Assembly: GCF_003576645.1 (NCBI RefSeq)
Contig: NC_044929.1
Span: forward strand, 4,029,279-4,093,278
Direction of reading: 5' to 3'
Origin: Ipomoea triloba
Lineage: Eukaryota; Streptophyta; Magnoliopsida; Solanales; Convolvulaceae
DNA: 64,000 bases
Positions 12,099 through 23,254 of the stretch are shown here, in pieces. Every line of letters begins with the position of its first letter. Position 1 is the first letter of the stretch. The position numbers and the translations under genes are program-made. The notes under the pieces are model-generated. The model worked only from the letters and a program-made list of their open reading frames with translations. It was not told the DNA's origin and ran no database searches.

Positions 12099-12611
12099 TC
12101 ACACAAATTTCTTGAACAGATTAGGTAGAGACCTAACTAGATATGGTACCAAGGCACAGACTACGATAATGACACTCTTAGCTGCAGTGATCGGCTCTGT
12201 GCTAGCTGTAGACCAGCCATACCCAAACAACATAAAAAACATGGATACTCTCATCTCTCTCTGGTAGGGCATGTTTGCTGTGAGGTATTCAATCATCGTC
12301 ATTGCCGCCGAAAGGCTTAGAGTGTTGGCCGCCACGAAAACAGTGAGGGACGATGCCGTGGAAACTTTACCGCCGGCGTTTTTATTGGATATGTAGCTCG
12401 GGGGATTGATCCCAGCTTGATAGGTGACTTGGACTAAGAGCGCCGCCACCACTAACAGGGCGTTACGGGCATCGCTTGCGGGGTCCCTCGAGTACTTGAA
12501 CTTGAAATACTCGATCCAGTCTTCTGGCTTCCCATCTGGGAGTCGGTCTGGTATCATATCTACTCTGTCATCAGTACCCCTACTCATGTTTCCCATCTCC
12601 ACCGATGCCAT
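12099..12611 (-). CDS. PGG-domain four-helix membrane protein (intact copy C)
   Basis: Single-exon, 170-residue protein. It has a hydrophilic N-terminus (MASVEMGN...), a conserved 'PEDWIEYFKFKYSRDPASDA' block, then four likely membrane helices: ALLVVAALLVQVTYQAG (~65-80), SSLTVFVAANTLSLSAAM (~95-115), SMFFMLFGYGW (~130-140) and SVIIVVCALVPYLV (~148-162). It ends in a basic tail (LFKKFV). The GINPPSYI motif after helix 1 corresponds to the PGG motif of the domain that ends many plant ankyrin proteins; no ankyrin repeats are encoded. Its role is unknown; in ACD6-like proteins the domain belongs to defence/cell-death regulators, but that cannot be carried over. It is the only undamaged member among four local copies. 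The start is the ATG shared with copy D (MASVEMGN). Confidence 0.8.
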   Translation of the reverse strand: MASVEMGNMSRGTDDRVDMIPDRLPDGKPEDWIEYFKFKYSRDPASDARNALLVVAALLVQVTYQAGINPPSYISNKNAGGKVSTASSLTVFVAANTLSLSAAMTMIEYLTANMPYQREMRVSMFFMLFGYGWSTASTEPITAAKSVIIVVCALVPYLVRSLPNLFKKFV

Positions 12612-12845
12612 ATTTGTTTCGGAGTGATTTCAAAACGTGCATATAATCCATTCGTAATATAGACGGATACTAGTATGGAACGATAAGGTACGGTGTTATT
12701 CCTGGCCAACCAAAATCTAGCCATAGAATGAATGACAATTTCCGCATTGACCTGTCGACTTTTCTAACCTCGCTAGAATGAATGACAATTTCCACATTCA
12801 CCTGTTGATTTTCCTAACCTCAAAGTCTAGAATGAATGATAGAAA

Positions 12846-12925
<80 letters not shown>

Positions 12926-13293
12926 CTATAATAGTATAATTGCACAATATTAATATAATTACTGAATAATTATTATGATAATTAAGAATTAATTACACAG
13001 ATAATAGTATAATTAACTAATAATTATTATGTTAATTACCTTAATAATTAAACGGATATTAGTATAATTATATTTAAACATGGGTCATTGGATTTTTTAT
13101 AATAATTACAATTAATTTATTTAGATATTGAGGATGAGGAAAAAGTAAATGCGATATGGTGGTGAAAATGAATATACTTAAGATATAAAAATATGATTGC
13201 ACAAATATTAGTATAATTACCTAATAATAGTTGTCTAATAATTATTATGGTAATTAAGTTAAACATGGGCCGTTAAATTTATTTATATAATAA
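12612..13293. other. Upstream of PGG copy C; long (TA)n and AT-rich repeat
   Basis: 12715-12835 holds two tandem copies of 'TAGAATGAATGACAATTTCC..TTGACCTGT'. 12849-12920 is (TA)n. 12930-13280 is AT-rich and, reverse-complemented, resembles 63740-63935, which is likewise bounded by a (TA)n run. No gene. Confidence 0.55.
12849..12921. repeat. (TA)n microsatellite
   Basis: Uninterrupted TA repeat of ~36 units. Similar runs in the window: 11361-11410, 14495-14537, 14639-14690, 17137-17210, 17709-17767, 18717-18799 and 63936-63999. Confidence 0.95.
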
Positions 13294-14490
13294 CTAGTAT
13301 TTTCACCCGTGCGATGCACGGAATTAATTTGCTATAATATTTTAAGAATATTTGGATCGATATATAATTATATAAATTATAACATCAAATATTATATAGT
13401 GCAATTGAAAATATGGTTTGGATTGATTATGTTTTGTGATGTTATCGTTGCTTGAATTCGACCAAATAATTGTTGAATTAGTAGCAAAGGTGTAGATAGT
13501 ATTTAAGATTTATATAACTTGGGCAAATGTGCTCTTTGAAAAAAAAAACATAATATCACCGGTTCAAATTACACATTATTGAAAACCTCTTTCTAGACAA
13601 TATTGGTAGTAGTAAAAGAATCTTGTCCATCCTCGTCTAGAGCTAACACCTTCAAGCCATCAAGATGGTGACTCGGGAAAAAGTCACGTACAATTTACCG
13701 TGATGAAACATTGATTTTTTTCAAGAATAAACCAACATGAGTTAGTGTTTGGCCCTGACTTTTGCTTATAGTCATAGCATATGCGAGCATCAATGTGAAT
13801 TGTTTACACTAAAACTTGAAGGGAAATCTTGTATCAGAAGGAGTGAGAGACATTCGGGGGATAAGAACTTTGGTTCCTTCATGTGTCCCATTAAATATTC
13901 TTGCTTCGACAATGAGATCTGCCAATCTTGTGACGATGAGACATGTACCGTTGCAAAGACCAAGAGAGTGGTCTATGTTCCGCAATAAGATAACAGCTGC
14001 ACCAACCTTTAAGGTCAATGAATGATTATGACGTCCAGATAATCTCAAACTATTTAGGAATTCAGGAGTGTATACTTCTGATAGATTCTCACTGTCACAA
14101 CTTAAATATATATGTCCTTCTGTAGGATTCATGTCGCACAAGTACCAATTAATTTGATCAACGACATCTAAAGTCGAAGAGAGGATCGCTCGGCCTTCTA
14201 GGTGCAACTCATCAAGCATGTCATATCTCGCGCTTGGAAAGGTACTTTCCTCTATAGTTGATATGAACTCATGTCCACACTTCAACAAAAACTATGCCGG
14301 AATATCAATCTCAGACAAATTGTCGTTACATACTTTGAATTATCAATTTAAATAAACAAATTCAACATTCAATTACATATGCATAAACATACATCTCCTA
14401 TATAATCTTATATTGATATATTTTTAAGTACTTATTTAAAAATAAACATTATTGACATTATCCTATTCGCGTGTTGCGCGTGAAAAACTA

Positions 14491-14491
<1 letters not shown>
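13294..14491 (-). mobile_element. Decayed Helitron with PIF1-like helicase remnant
   Basis: A minus-strand frame of 159 residues (14288-13809) reads like the C-terminal part of a Helitron Rep/helicase: 'LHLEGRAILSSTLDVVDQIN', 'LRLSGRHNHSLTLKVGA', 'LLRNIDHSLGLCNGTCLIVT', 'IPRMSLTPSDTRFPFKF'. After a stop, 'LAYAMTISKSQGQTLTHVGL' follows (about 13808-13740), the conserved SF1B helicase motif region; then frames break. At 13294-13322 the minus strand ends in a CCGTGC/GCACGG hairpin followed by ...CTAG|T, the Helitron 3' signature. At the other end (14468-14492) a second CGCG..CGCG hairpin with CTAGT points outward. No Rep domain is left; inactive. Confidence 0.8.
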
Positions 14492-14541
<50 letters not shown>

Positions 14542-14634
14542 CAATAACGTTCTAGTTTTACTAATCACCCAAATGTAAGTATACCATACATTCATAAATT
14601 CTTATTTACGCCATATAAAATTCGTTGAATTTAT

Positions 14635-14684
<50 letters not shown>

Positions 14685-14787
14685 ATATAAGATAAAAATC
14701 ATCACATTAGCAGCAAACCAATCCCTTCAAGAAGAAAACGCAAAAAACATGCAATTTTATTTATGGAATATGCATCCAATTGCATAA
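14492..14787. repeat. (TA)n microsatellites downstream of SCPL
   Basis: TA runs at about 14495-14537 and 14639-14690 flank ordinary AT-rich DNA. No gene. Confidence 0.8.
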
Positions 14788-17130
14788 TCAAAGAGGATAA
14801 TAGCTAAGCCATCTCTGAAGCATTGAGAGGCATTGTTGTGGCTTATATTCTGGTGCTGTATGACCTGCTCCCTATTGTAAATGAAGAAAAGCATGCTTAA
14901 GCAAATTACATTCAAGTGTTGAAAAGTGTAATCAATACTTGTTAAAATATTGTCCTACCTTTATAGTTGCATATGTCAACTCATATTCCTCCTGTGAATA
15001 CTTCATGGTATATCTGCCGTCATCAAAATTATAACATACACCTTTCCGTTATATATATATATATAGGTGAGACGATGAGACACAACGTGAGTGCACACAG
15101 TTTACTACGCGGATGCACACAGCCTCGAATGTGCACTCACGTTGTGTCTCACCATCTCACGGGAAGGTGTTGTATGTCTCATATGAAATCAACCATATAT
15201 ATACAAACCCTGCTACTTGATCTTCAACAAACCAAGGTCTCCACTCATCTTCAACCCCAACTTTTAAGGACTCTATCCATTCTTTTGTGCTCACATGAGG
15301 AACAACCATGTCGTGATCCCCACTGTATGCTTAGAGAGTTAGCTTTACTAAAAATCATGATTAAGATGAAAGACAAGAAAGATAATGGGTGCTTGAAAGC
15401 GTCACCTGTAGATTAGAACTCGACAAGATTTGTTAGTGAAACTCCGATGATACTCGAGGGTGCTTTGGACATTATAAGCATATGCTTCAGTTCTCTCCAT
15501 ACTAGAATCATACGTCAAGCTTTCATTGCATCTAACCCACTCTGTTACTGTTTCCTATTGGCAACCAGATATTAGCATCATCATTATTACTATAAACTTT
15601 TTTTTTTAATTGTGAATATATGGTTAATATATCATCATTTACTCACTGGCATACCTCACGCACATGAAGTGCTTTCTGGACAATTTTGTTATTTGCCCAA
15701 ATGGAAGAGTACAAATAATTATCATCCTGCATGAATATACAACTTAAGACAATAATTAGACAAAACAAGAAAGCTTAAGATGTTATAGAATGAAAGTATA
15801 TATATGAGGGCATGACACTTACTCTGCACCGGTGTTGCAGTAAAAGGTGACTGGTAACATTATTTTCAACAACAGAGCTCACATCTAAAATCAGTAAATT
15901 TTCATTGCTACACTTTGGTTCTAAAATTTGCGCCATATTAATCTTTTCAGTACACTACACACAAAAACCACACCAATAGTTGTTAGTGTTGAGTATATAA
16001 TATATATAAACATAAATGTGCAATCCAACTATCAACTTAGACTTTTAGTTGACTTTTAGTTGAGATGGAACACATGCTTCAATTTGATATTAGAGTCAGA
16101 CCAAAGGTCATGAAGACAAATTTAATTAATATTATATTCTTACAGAAAACTGGCTGCTAACCTTTGATACTCTTTCGAGATCATATTGACATGCTGCATT
16201 TTGCGGATGTTCATCTACATAATGTCCATTGCAATTTACTTTTGTGGACTGCATTGCAGCAGTTAGTTTGTGAAATGAAGCAGACATGATTTAAACTACT
16301 GTTTACAAATTAATTAATATATATTCATCAAATACTACCTTGTACAAATTGTCTGATAAAAGCCCCATTCGATGAGCATATGCCACTCTATTGTTGTCGT
16401 CTGCATATTTGTCAGTCAATGGATTGCCTTCCACATAGCCCTAAACCATGTTTAAATACATCCCAAAAATCATAAGCATATTAACTAACACGCAAGAAAG
16501 GGAATTGAGATAATGTACTTTAATATTTAAGCGTGGCTCGATTCCAGATTTTAAACCTACCAAAACAAACAACATTAGCTAATTCAGAAGAGCAGTGGAA
16601 TGCAAAATGCAGAGCAGAGAAGAAGGTAAGCTAGCTACCATCATATATTCTTTGAACAATCTGTGGAACAATAATTCCAGTATAGGAATCTCCTGTAATG
16701 TACAACGGATTGCTAAGGAATTTCGGGTGGTCCAGGAGCCACTGCAGTTCTCACAAAAGATGTCATTGTCCAACCAAGAAAGCCTTCAGTTTTTTACGTC
16801 TATTCAATTTGTTAAATATACATACATACATACATACATACATACTCACACCACTCTTGTTAGAAAACGCACTACTCAATGTTAGAAAACGCACCACAAT
16901 AAAAATACACAAAAATACCCTAAAACACACCACATAGCCAAAATAATGCACCATAACTCCCTTGCTCCGTGCATTTGCAGCATACCTAATAGTGTATTTT
17001 TTGGTGATGCGTACCTAATGATGCATATTTGTGTGGTGCATTTTCTAACATTGAGTGGTGTATATTTGTATACATAGTAGTGTAGCCGCACTGACCGCAC
17101 GTTAAGGGACAATCACACCTTATTATGACC

Positions 17131-17210
<80 letters not shown>

Positions 17211-17708
17211 NNNNNNNNNNNNNNNNNNNNNNNNNNNNNNNNNNNNNNNNNNNNNNNNNNNNNNNNNNNNNNNNNNNNNNNNNNNNNNNNNNNNNNNNNN
17301 NNNNNNNNNNNNNNNNNNNNNNNNNNNNNNNNNNNNNNNNNNNNNNNNNNNNNNNNNNNNNNNNNNNNNNNNNNNNNNNNNNNNNNNNNNNNNNNNNNNN
17401 NNNNNNNNNNNNNNNNNNNNNNNNNNNNNNNNNNNNNNNNNNNNNNNNNNNNNNNNNNNNNNNNNNNNNNNNNNNNNNNNNNNNNNNNNNNNNNNNNNNN
17501 NNNNNNNNNNNNNNNNNNNNNNNNNNNNNNNNNNNNNNNNNNNNNNNNNNNNNNNNNNNNNNNNNNNNNNNNNNNNNNNNNNNNNNNNNNNNNNNNNNNN
17601 NNNNNNNNNNNNNNNNNNNNNNNNNNNNNNNNNNNNNNNNNNNNNNNNNNNNNNNNNNNNNNNNNNNNNNNNNNNNNNNNNNNNNNNNNNNNNNNNNNNN
17701 NNNNNNNN

Positions 17709-17772
<64 letters not shown>

Positions 17773-18716
17773 GGTAGCGTTCCAGTGAGACCACTTGCTT
17801 AGGTAAGATCGTGAGATCACATCTTGTGCATCCATGTAATACTTTTTAATGTTCTAGATTGATTGACACACACACTTCAACTTGGAATCTTAATCAATCT
17901 AGACTATTAAAAAATTTTGAGATCAAATCTTGTACATCAATCACCGCTCGAAAACATTTAATCACCATTTGCACACATTTAATCACCTTCAGCACACACT
18001 TAATCACCATTTGCACACATTTTATTACCGTTTGCACACACTTCAACTTAGCATCTTAAATCAATCTAGACCATTAAATTATTAAATGGATGCACAAGAT
18101 CTGATCTCACGATCTTACCTAAACAAGTGATCTCATATGATCCTAACTCTATANNNNNNNNNNNNNNNNNNNNNNNNNNNNNNNNNNNNNNNNNNNNNNN
18201 NNNNNNNNNNNNNNNNNNNNNNNNNNNNNNNNNNNNNNNNNNNNNNNNNNNNNNNNNNNNNNNNNNNNNNNNNNNNNNNNNNNNNNNNNNNNNNNNNNNN
18301 NNNNNNNNNNNNNNNNNNNNNNNNNNNNNNNNNNNNNNNNNNNNNNNNNNNNNNNNNNNNNNNNNNNNNNNNNNNNNNNNNNNNNNNNNNNNNNNNNNNN
18401 NNNNNNNNNNNNNNNNNNNNNNNNNNNNNNNNNNNNNNNNNNNNNNNNNNNNNNNNNNNNNNNNNNNNNNNNNNNNNNNNNNNNNNNNNNNNNNNNNNNN
18501 NNNNNNNNNNNNNNNNNNNNNNNNNNNNNNNNNNNNNNNNNNNNNNNNNNNNNNNNNNNNNNNNNNNNNNNNNNNNNNNNNNNNNNNNNNNNNNNNNNNN
18601 NNNNNNNNNNNNNNNNNNNNNNNNNNNNNNNNNNNNNNNNNNNNNNNNNNNNNNNNNNNNNNNNNNNNNNNNNNNNNNNNNNNNNNNNNNNNNNNNNNNN
18701 NNNNNNNNNNNNNNNN

Positions 18717-18802
<86 letters not shown>

Positions 18803-20484
18803 TTGAGTTGTAAGCTATTATCGAGACAAATAATCATCTATCTAACCGATTAATTACACTTTTTCAACTTTTGGGAACCAATTGCCCTATAATACTAAAC
18901 CCTCATCCCAACTCAATGGAACAAAAACTAAAAATTTCTTACCTTTATGAGGAAACTATAAGCATATTGTGCAGATAAGGTATCACTACACCTATAAGCT
19001 TCCCATGTTTTGGAATATGAGAATCCAGTTCCAGCAGGTTGATCCAAAAATATAATGTTGGCCACCTACTTATTTTGTAAAGAACACAAACATTTTTATA
19101 TATTACCTTCTGCACCTAAAAATAGATATACTATGGAATAATGTTAAAGATTGAAAACTAACCTTGGTCCATGCATAGGGGTTCAACTCCAAAGCTGGGA
19201 TGTCCCCAGTAGTGGAATTTGCAGAATTAATGGTGAAAGGGCCTAGCTTCAACAAAACATCATAAACCCAATTAGGGGGAGTTTAATAATGTAATTAAGG
19301 TAAGTATAACCACTGATGCAAAAATCCCCCGCCTAGGCACTAGGCGCCTCTAGACCGAGGCTAATTGCTTCCTAGGCGATCGCCTAGTGCCTAACTCGGT
19401 CGACTGGGCCAAGCTGGCGGCCGATTCGACCGAATTCGGTTGAGTTAACTTACCCAACTCGGCAGAGTTAGCCGAGTTAACCTGGGCGAGTAAGCGTTTG
19501 TTAATTTTTTTATTATATTTATATATATTTAAATTTATTTATTTATATAAATAAAAGAAGTAAGAGATATATATAATATATTACGTATATAATATAATAT
19601 ATGACATACACACATACATGTTTTTTTTTTTGGATTAACCAGATAAACCCCACTCTGACTGTGTGAGTAGTGAGTAAACCCTCGCCCTGTGACCCTAGCT
19701 GGCAAAGGACCACAAGGAGGTACATGCATTATTTTTTCGCCTAGAACACTTTGGCGCTAAGCGCTAGTCTACCGCTTGACTAGCGCCTAAAGCCTACTAC
19801 AACCCTGAATAAGACAAAGGCCCTGTTTGGTAAATAATCAACCAATTTTGTCTTATTACCACTATTAGTTGTTTGGTTAATAAGCTTTTTATAACTCTAA
19901 AATATTAAAATTCAAAAGGCTACTCAAAGCAGCCTTTTTAATTAGCTTTTTGAGAAAAAAATTTATACCAAACAACTATTAGCTAACAGCTAATCTATCA
20001 AACAACTTTCTACAATCAACTAATGTTATTAACAAATCATACCTTCTAACTCAAACAGCCAACCCAATCAGCCAACAGTCATTTACCAAACAGGGCCGGA
20101 AACAAAAATGATATGATAATGAATGAGAGATGGAAAATACCAATCTCATAGAGGATACCGGAGAGAGCAGAGCAACCTGGGCCTCCAGTGAGCCAAAGCA
20201 AGAGTGGGTCATTTTCTGGGCTCCTCTCAGATTCAATGAAGTAGTAAAACAGTTGAACTTGTTCAAATTCTCCCACACCTATGTAACTAAGCCAAACAAC
20301 AACATCATCAAATCTTAGGTATAACCGATAACCTGACACTGCAGAAAGAAACAAAGTGTTACCCAGTTTGGAGTTGGAATGGTAGTTTTCCTGGGAAACC
20401 TGGTAAGGTGTCAACCACCCAATGTGAACATGTTGGAGCCAAAAACAGTAGCATCAACACAAGGATTTTCATTGGCGAAGCCAT
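14788..20484 (-). CDS. Serine carboxypeptidase-like (SCPL) protein, probable acyltransferase clade
   Basis: Secreted/vacuolar alpha/beta-hydrolase of the SCPL-I group; relatives transfer acyl groups from glucose esters in phenylpropanoid metabolism or act as peptidases. I read 14 exons, all in consistent phase: 20363-20484, 20141-20286, 19163-19242, 18943-19065, 16639-16741, 16519-16556, 16339-16440, 16162-16248, 15823-15954, 15655-15726, 15406-15554, 15209-15322, 14959-15013, 14788-14871. They give 468 residues, usual for the family. A signal peptide ([15 protein letters not shown]) is followed by [37 protein letters not shown] (oxyanion hole), [13 protein letters not shown], the nucleophile in GDSYTGI (exon 5), Asp in [10 protein letters not shown] (exon 12) and His in [11 protein letters not shown] (exon 14). 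The triad is complete. The nucleophile motif is GDSYTG where GDSYSG is usual. Both assembly gaps lie in intron 4. Peptidase versus acyltransferase activity cannot be decided from sequence. Confidence 0.9.
15035..15175. mobile_element. Small palindromic foldback element filling an SCPL intron
   Basis: The arms CATACACCTTTCCGT and ACGGGAAGGTGTTGTATG are inverted, as are GAGACACAACGTGAGTGCACA and its complement further in, leaving a loop of ~30 bases around 15100-15130. It makes up about 141 of the 195 bases of the intron 15014-15208. Confidence 0.7.
16800..17135. mobile_element. MITE of the GCACCA/TAGGTA family in SCPL intron 4
   Basis: It has repeated 'GCACCACA..', 'GCGTACCTAATGATGC' and 'AACATTGAGTGGTGTA' motifs like those at 2440-2712, and runs into a (TA)n at 17137. 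A (CATA)n run lies at 16822-16845. Confidence 0.45.
17211..17708. other. Assembly gap (Ns) inside a (TA)n run
   Basis: 498 unknown bases bordered on both sides by long (TA)n (17137-17210 and 17709-17767). It lies within SCPL intron 4. Confidence 0.98.
17768..18153. mobile_element. Long-inverted-repeat MITE between two gaps
   Basis: The left arm contains ACTTGCTTAGGTAAGATCGT, GAGATCACATCTTGTGCATCC and later TCTAGATTGAT. The right arm is its near-perfect reverse complement, giving arms of more than 100 bp. The core holds about five ~20-bp repeats of 'TTAATCACCATTTGCACACA'. The left end abuts (TA)n and the right end an assembly gap, so true ends are unsure. Confidence 0.7.
18154..18716. other. 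Assembly gap (Ns) ending in (TA)n
   Basis: 563 unknown bases followed by (TA)n at 18717-18799. It lies in SCPL intron 4. Confidence 0.98.
19316..19807. repeat. CCTAGGCG-rich dispersed element in SCPL intron 2
   Basis: It starts near 'GATGCAAAAATCCCCCGCCTAGGC' and ends near 'GCGCCTAAAGCCTACTACAACC', with many GCGCCTAG/CTAGGCGC words and 'AACTCGGCCGAGTTAAC'-like palindromes at both sides of an AT-rich centre. It is the same family as 33858-34183 in the ThrRS gene, in the opposite arrangement. It is GC-rich against its surroundings. Confidence 0.55.
19819..20097. mobile_element. MITE with GGCCCTGTTTGGTAAAT terminal inverted repeats
   Basis: Left GGCCCTGTTTGGTAAAT and right ATTTACCAAACAGGGCC are perfect 17-bp inverted repeats enclosing 245 bp of AT-rich, partly self-complementary DNA (AGCTTTTT/AAAAAGCT type). 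Such ends are common in hAT- or PIF/Harbinger-derived MITEs. No convincing target duplication was seen. It lies in SCPL intron 2. Confidence 0.78.
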
Positions 20485-20954
20485 GATGACAATGCTAGCG
20501 TGTTTTCATGGGGCATTTAATAATACTCCCTCGCTCTCCAACTACTCCATCACAATATCTTCCTACATATATTCCACACGTTTTTTTTGGGTGTACAGCT
20601 TGGCAGATTTAAGGCAACCCCTATTTCTTAACATTGAGTGGTGTAAACTGCACGGCCCCACGAGGAGGCGCGACCACATTTAAACAAATTTATATATATA
20701 TATATATATATACAAAAATTGTAACGGAAAATGATACCGTAAAAAGAGGATAATTGCCATAATACACATACATATACAACATCAATGACATTTTCACATT
20801 GATTTTTTAAATTCCTAAGCTCATAAAAATATCAAATATGTACTAATTCCAAAAGCGACTGCTAGGACGACCACAGCCTCAACAATCAACATCAGGTTTA
20901 GTTCATCTGTCGACATTCACATTTTGATCCGTCGACATTCACATGATAAAAATA

Positions 20955-21125
20955 ATTTTTCACGTCCATTGCGCGAATGAGATAATGCCTAATGTTTATT
21001 ATTAAATTAGTATTTTAAAGTATATCAATGCAAGAATATATAAGAGATGTTTATGCATATGTAATTAAGTGTTGAATTTGTTTATTTAAATCGGAAATTC
21101 AAAGTTCATGAATACAAGATAATAT
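20955..21125 (+). mobile_element. Helitron end fragment related to 14330-14491
   Basis: Shared words include 'GTTTATGCATATGTAATT', 'GTTGAATTTGTTTATTTAAAT' and a terminal TTTTTCACG..GCGCGAAT. Relative to 14330-14491 it is inverted. No coding remnant. Confidence 0.5.
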
Positions 21126-22907
21126 ATGAAAGATTGATTATAATTGTCACTAAAATAAATATTTACAATTTTGTAAAAACGTTAATCTAAATACTTAGTC
21201 TAAAAATGATAGTATAAATAAATATTACTTTTTCGTTTGAATTTCTCTAAGCCTTTTTTAATTCTCTTTCAGGTAGCATTGTTATTGCTTTTATCTTCAG
21301 TACTTGTTTTTTTAAAAATTTATTTATTGGTATTTGGTAATGTGTCATGTGCAATTGAGTTATTGTAGTAGTATAGAGGGCAACGCCATGCAATGAGATT
21401 ATGATGTAGGAAGTTGTCGATTTGTCTCGTTGTGTTTATATATATATGACTAAGATCTTAGTTGTACTATAGACTCTTAATCTTGCAAGCGACTATTGAT
21501 ATTTGACAGTGGTAGTTTTCTTCCTACATGTTTCATGTGCTGTGAGATGTGTGTCGTACATTTTCTTGTGAAAGTATTGAACAAAATATTAATATTTATT
21601 ATATTTATAGAATGTTAATGAGTAATACATTTTGTTCTAGTTCCATAGCTTGTTTACTTGATAGTAACAATAATAGCTTTGCAGCTAGTTCGAATACTAA
21701 TGCTGCAATATGTTTAGTTTCATCAACAATTTCTATATCCATTTTGCACATGTTTAGTTTGAAGTTCATATTTTTGGAATTAGTATGAATGAGTATAGCA
21801 CTCAATTTTGCGTGTGTGTGTGTGTGTTTTTTTTTTTTTTTGGTAAATTTTTTTATTGATTTTATACTAATCTTGGAGTACTCATGGCTGCCTTTTTATC
21901 ACAATGCATGCAGTTAAATAGTTTTTCACTTTGTGCATAAACATTTTTAAACAATGACTACATCTTATATACCAATTATTTTTGTTGTTAAGATCGATGT
22001 TGATTTTGTCTTTAATCCAAACATGTTGATTGTAGAAAATAAAATGAATTGTAAATTTATATTAGTTCTATTATATTTAAAAAATGCACAATAAGTATTT
22101 TATATACAAGATTAATAAATGCTACAAAAGTAGCTATTTTTCAATTTTTTTTTGTAGGAAGTGGATAAAATGAATGACGGCAGTTTTTAATTTTGATAAC
22201 ATTGCTTATGCAAATGATCAATAGTTTGCCTTAAAAAATTTTGAGAGAATGGTTGCGGTGAATGCAAAGAACCCTATGGGCACACAACAGAAAGTTAACG
22301 GGCACCACAAATAACTGCAAACTGAAAAATCAGTTCATCTTTTGAATTTGACCTACAATTACGTTAATAAACTTCCTTGTATTTGAATATACGCAAAAAG
22401 CTTCCAAAATAAAACCACTACTAGAAAAGACAATAATAACCCCCTAAGACTAGTGCGTACACGCATAACCAAAAATAAAATCAAAATTACAATCAATCTT
22501 AGACCATTGAATATTACAATCCAACGTACACAATTAGTCCTCATAATCCTCTACAATGCATTAGTCCTCACCTGAATACATTTCTTAATACAATATATAA
22601 TGTCTACAAATATTATTATCATTAAAGAATATAAGAAAATATATGGTGGATGTATGTGCATAGTAACAATAATGTAAAAGATAATAGAAGTTATAACGGT
22701 AGGGGTATTTTTGTTCATAAAAATATACAGTACAAATATTAAAGCATAATGTACAAAATGATTAGCACTAAAAACATGGACATAAATTAGGGATATAACT
22801 TTGATTGAGACTTATTATGTTTTTAGATATTAATGATTAGTAATGAAAAAAAATCTTTTAAAATTTTGTAAAAATAAATCTCTAAACCTTTGTGTTTTGA
22901 CACAATT

Positions 22908-23030
22908 ATACTTATATGTGCCACTCCCATATGCGAGGTTGTGGGCTCGAGTCTCAGTGGAGGCAGTATTGACTCTTTGTACTTGTTGAGAAAGTAATTA
23001 TGAACAAATACATATATGTGCATATCAATT
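22908..23030 (+). repeat. SINE-like fragment (B-box half)
   Basis: 'GGGCTCGAGTCTCAGTGGAGG' followed by TTGACTCTTTGTACTTGTTGAGAAAGTAATTATGAAC matches the downstream half of the fuller copy at 37484-37640. The A-box part is missing. Confidence 0.5.
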
Positions 23031-23097
23031 ATTTGATTCTTTTTTTTCCAAACGAAATACTTTTTCAAAACTAGAGTAGTTTAACCTATTTTTCAAA

Positions 23098-23205
23098 CTG
23101 CCAAATACCTTGTGGTCTAATGGTACCCGGTTGTACTCCAAAATGGAAGGGAGTGGATTCAAGTCTAGTGGAAGTAATTCAGTAATTTACAATCAAAATC
23201 GTCTC
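23098..23205 (+). repeat. tRNA-derived SINE-like element
   Basis: 'ACCTTGTGGTCTAATGGTACCCGG' (A-box like) and 'GGATTCAAGTCTAGTGGAAG' (B-box like) are ~45 bases apart, as in the copy at 37484-37640. Confidence 0.5.
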
Positions 23206-23254
23206 ACAAATAAAGAATCGTAAAATAAGTTTTTGCCATTATTTATATATTATA

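Larger units (their letters stand above)
20485..23254. other. Intergenic region between SCPL and PGG copy D
   Basis: 20700-20945 is PGG-flanking repeat (matches 11170-11850). 20955-21120 matches the end of the Helitron at 14330-14490 in inverted orientation, so it is a Helitron end fragment. 22908-23005 and 23098-23205 are tRNA-like SINE pieces. A (GT)n/poly-T run is at 21811-21841. No gene was recognised. Confidence 0.55.

Noticed and set aside
14967..15416. 149-codon plus-strand ORF
   Set aside because: It lies across exons 11-13 of the minus-strand SCPL gene and its intronic foldback; no family resemblance.
17125..18853. Long open frames of alternating Ile-Tyr around N gaps
   Set aside because: They are (TA)n translated on both strands and run through unknown bases; no protein is encoded.
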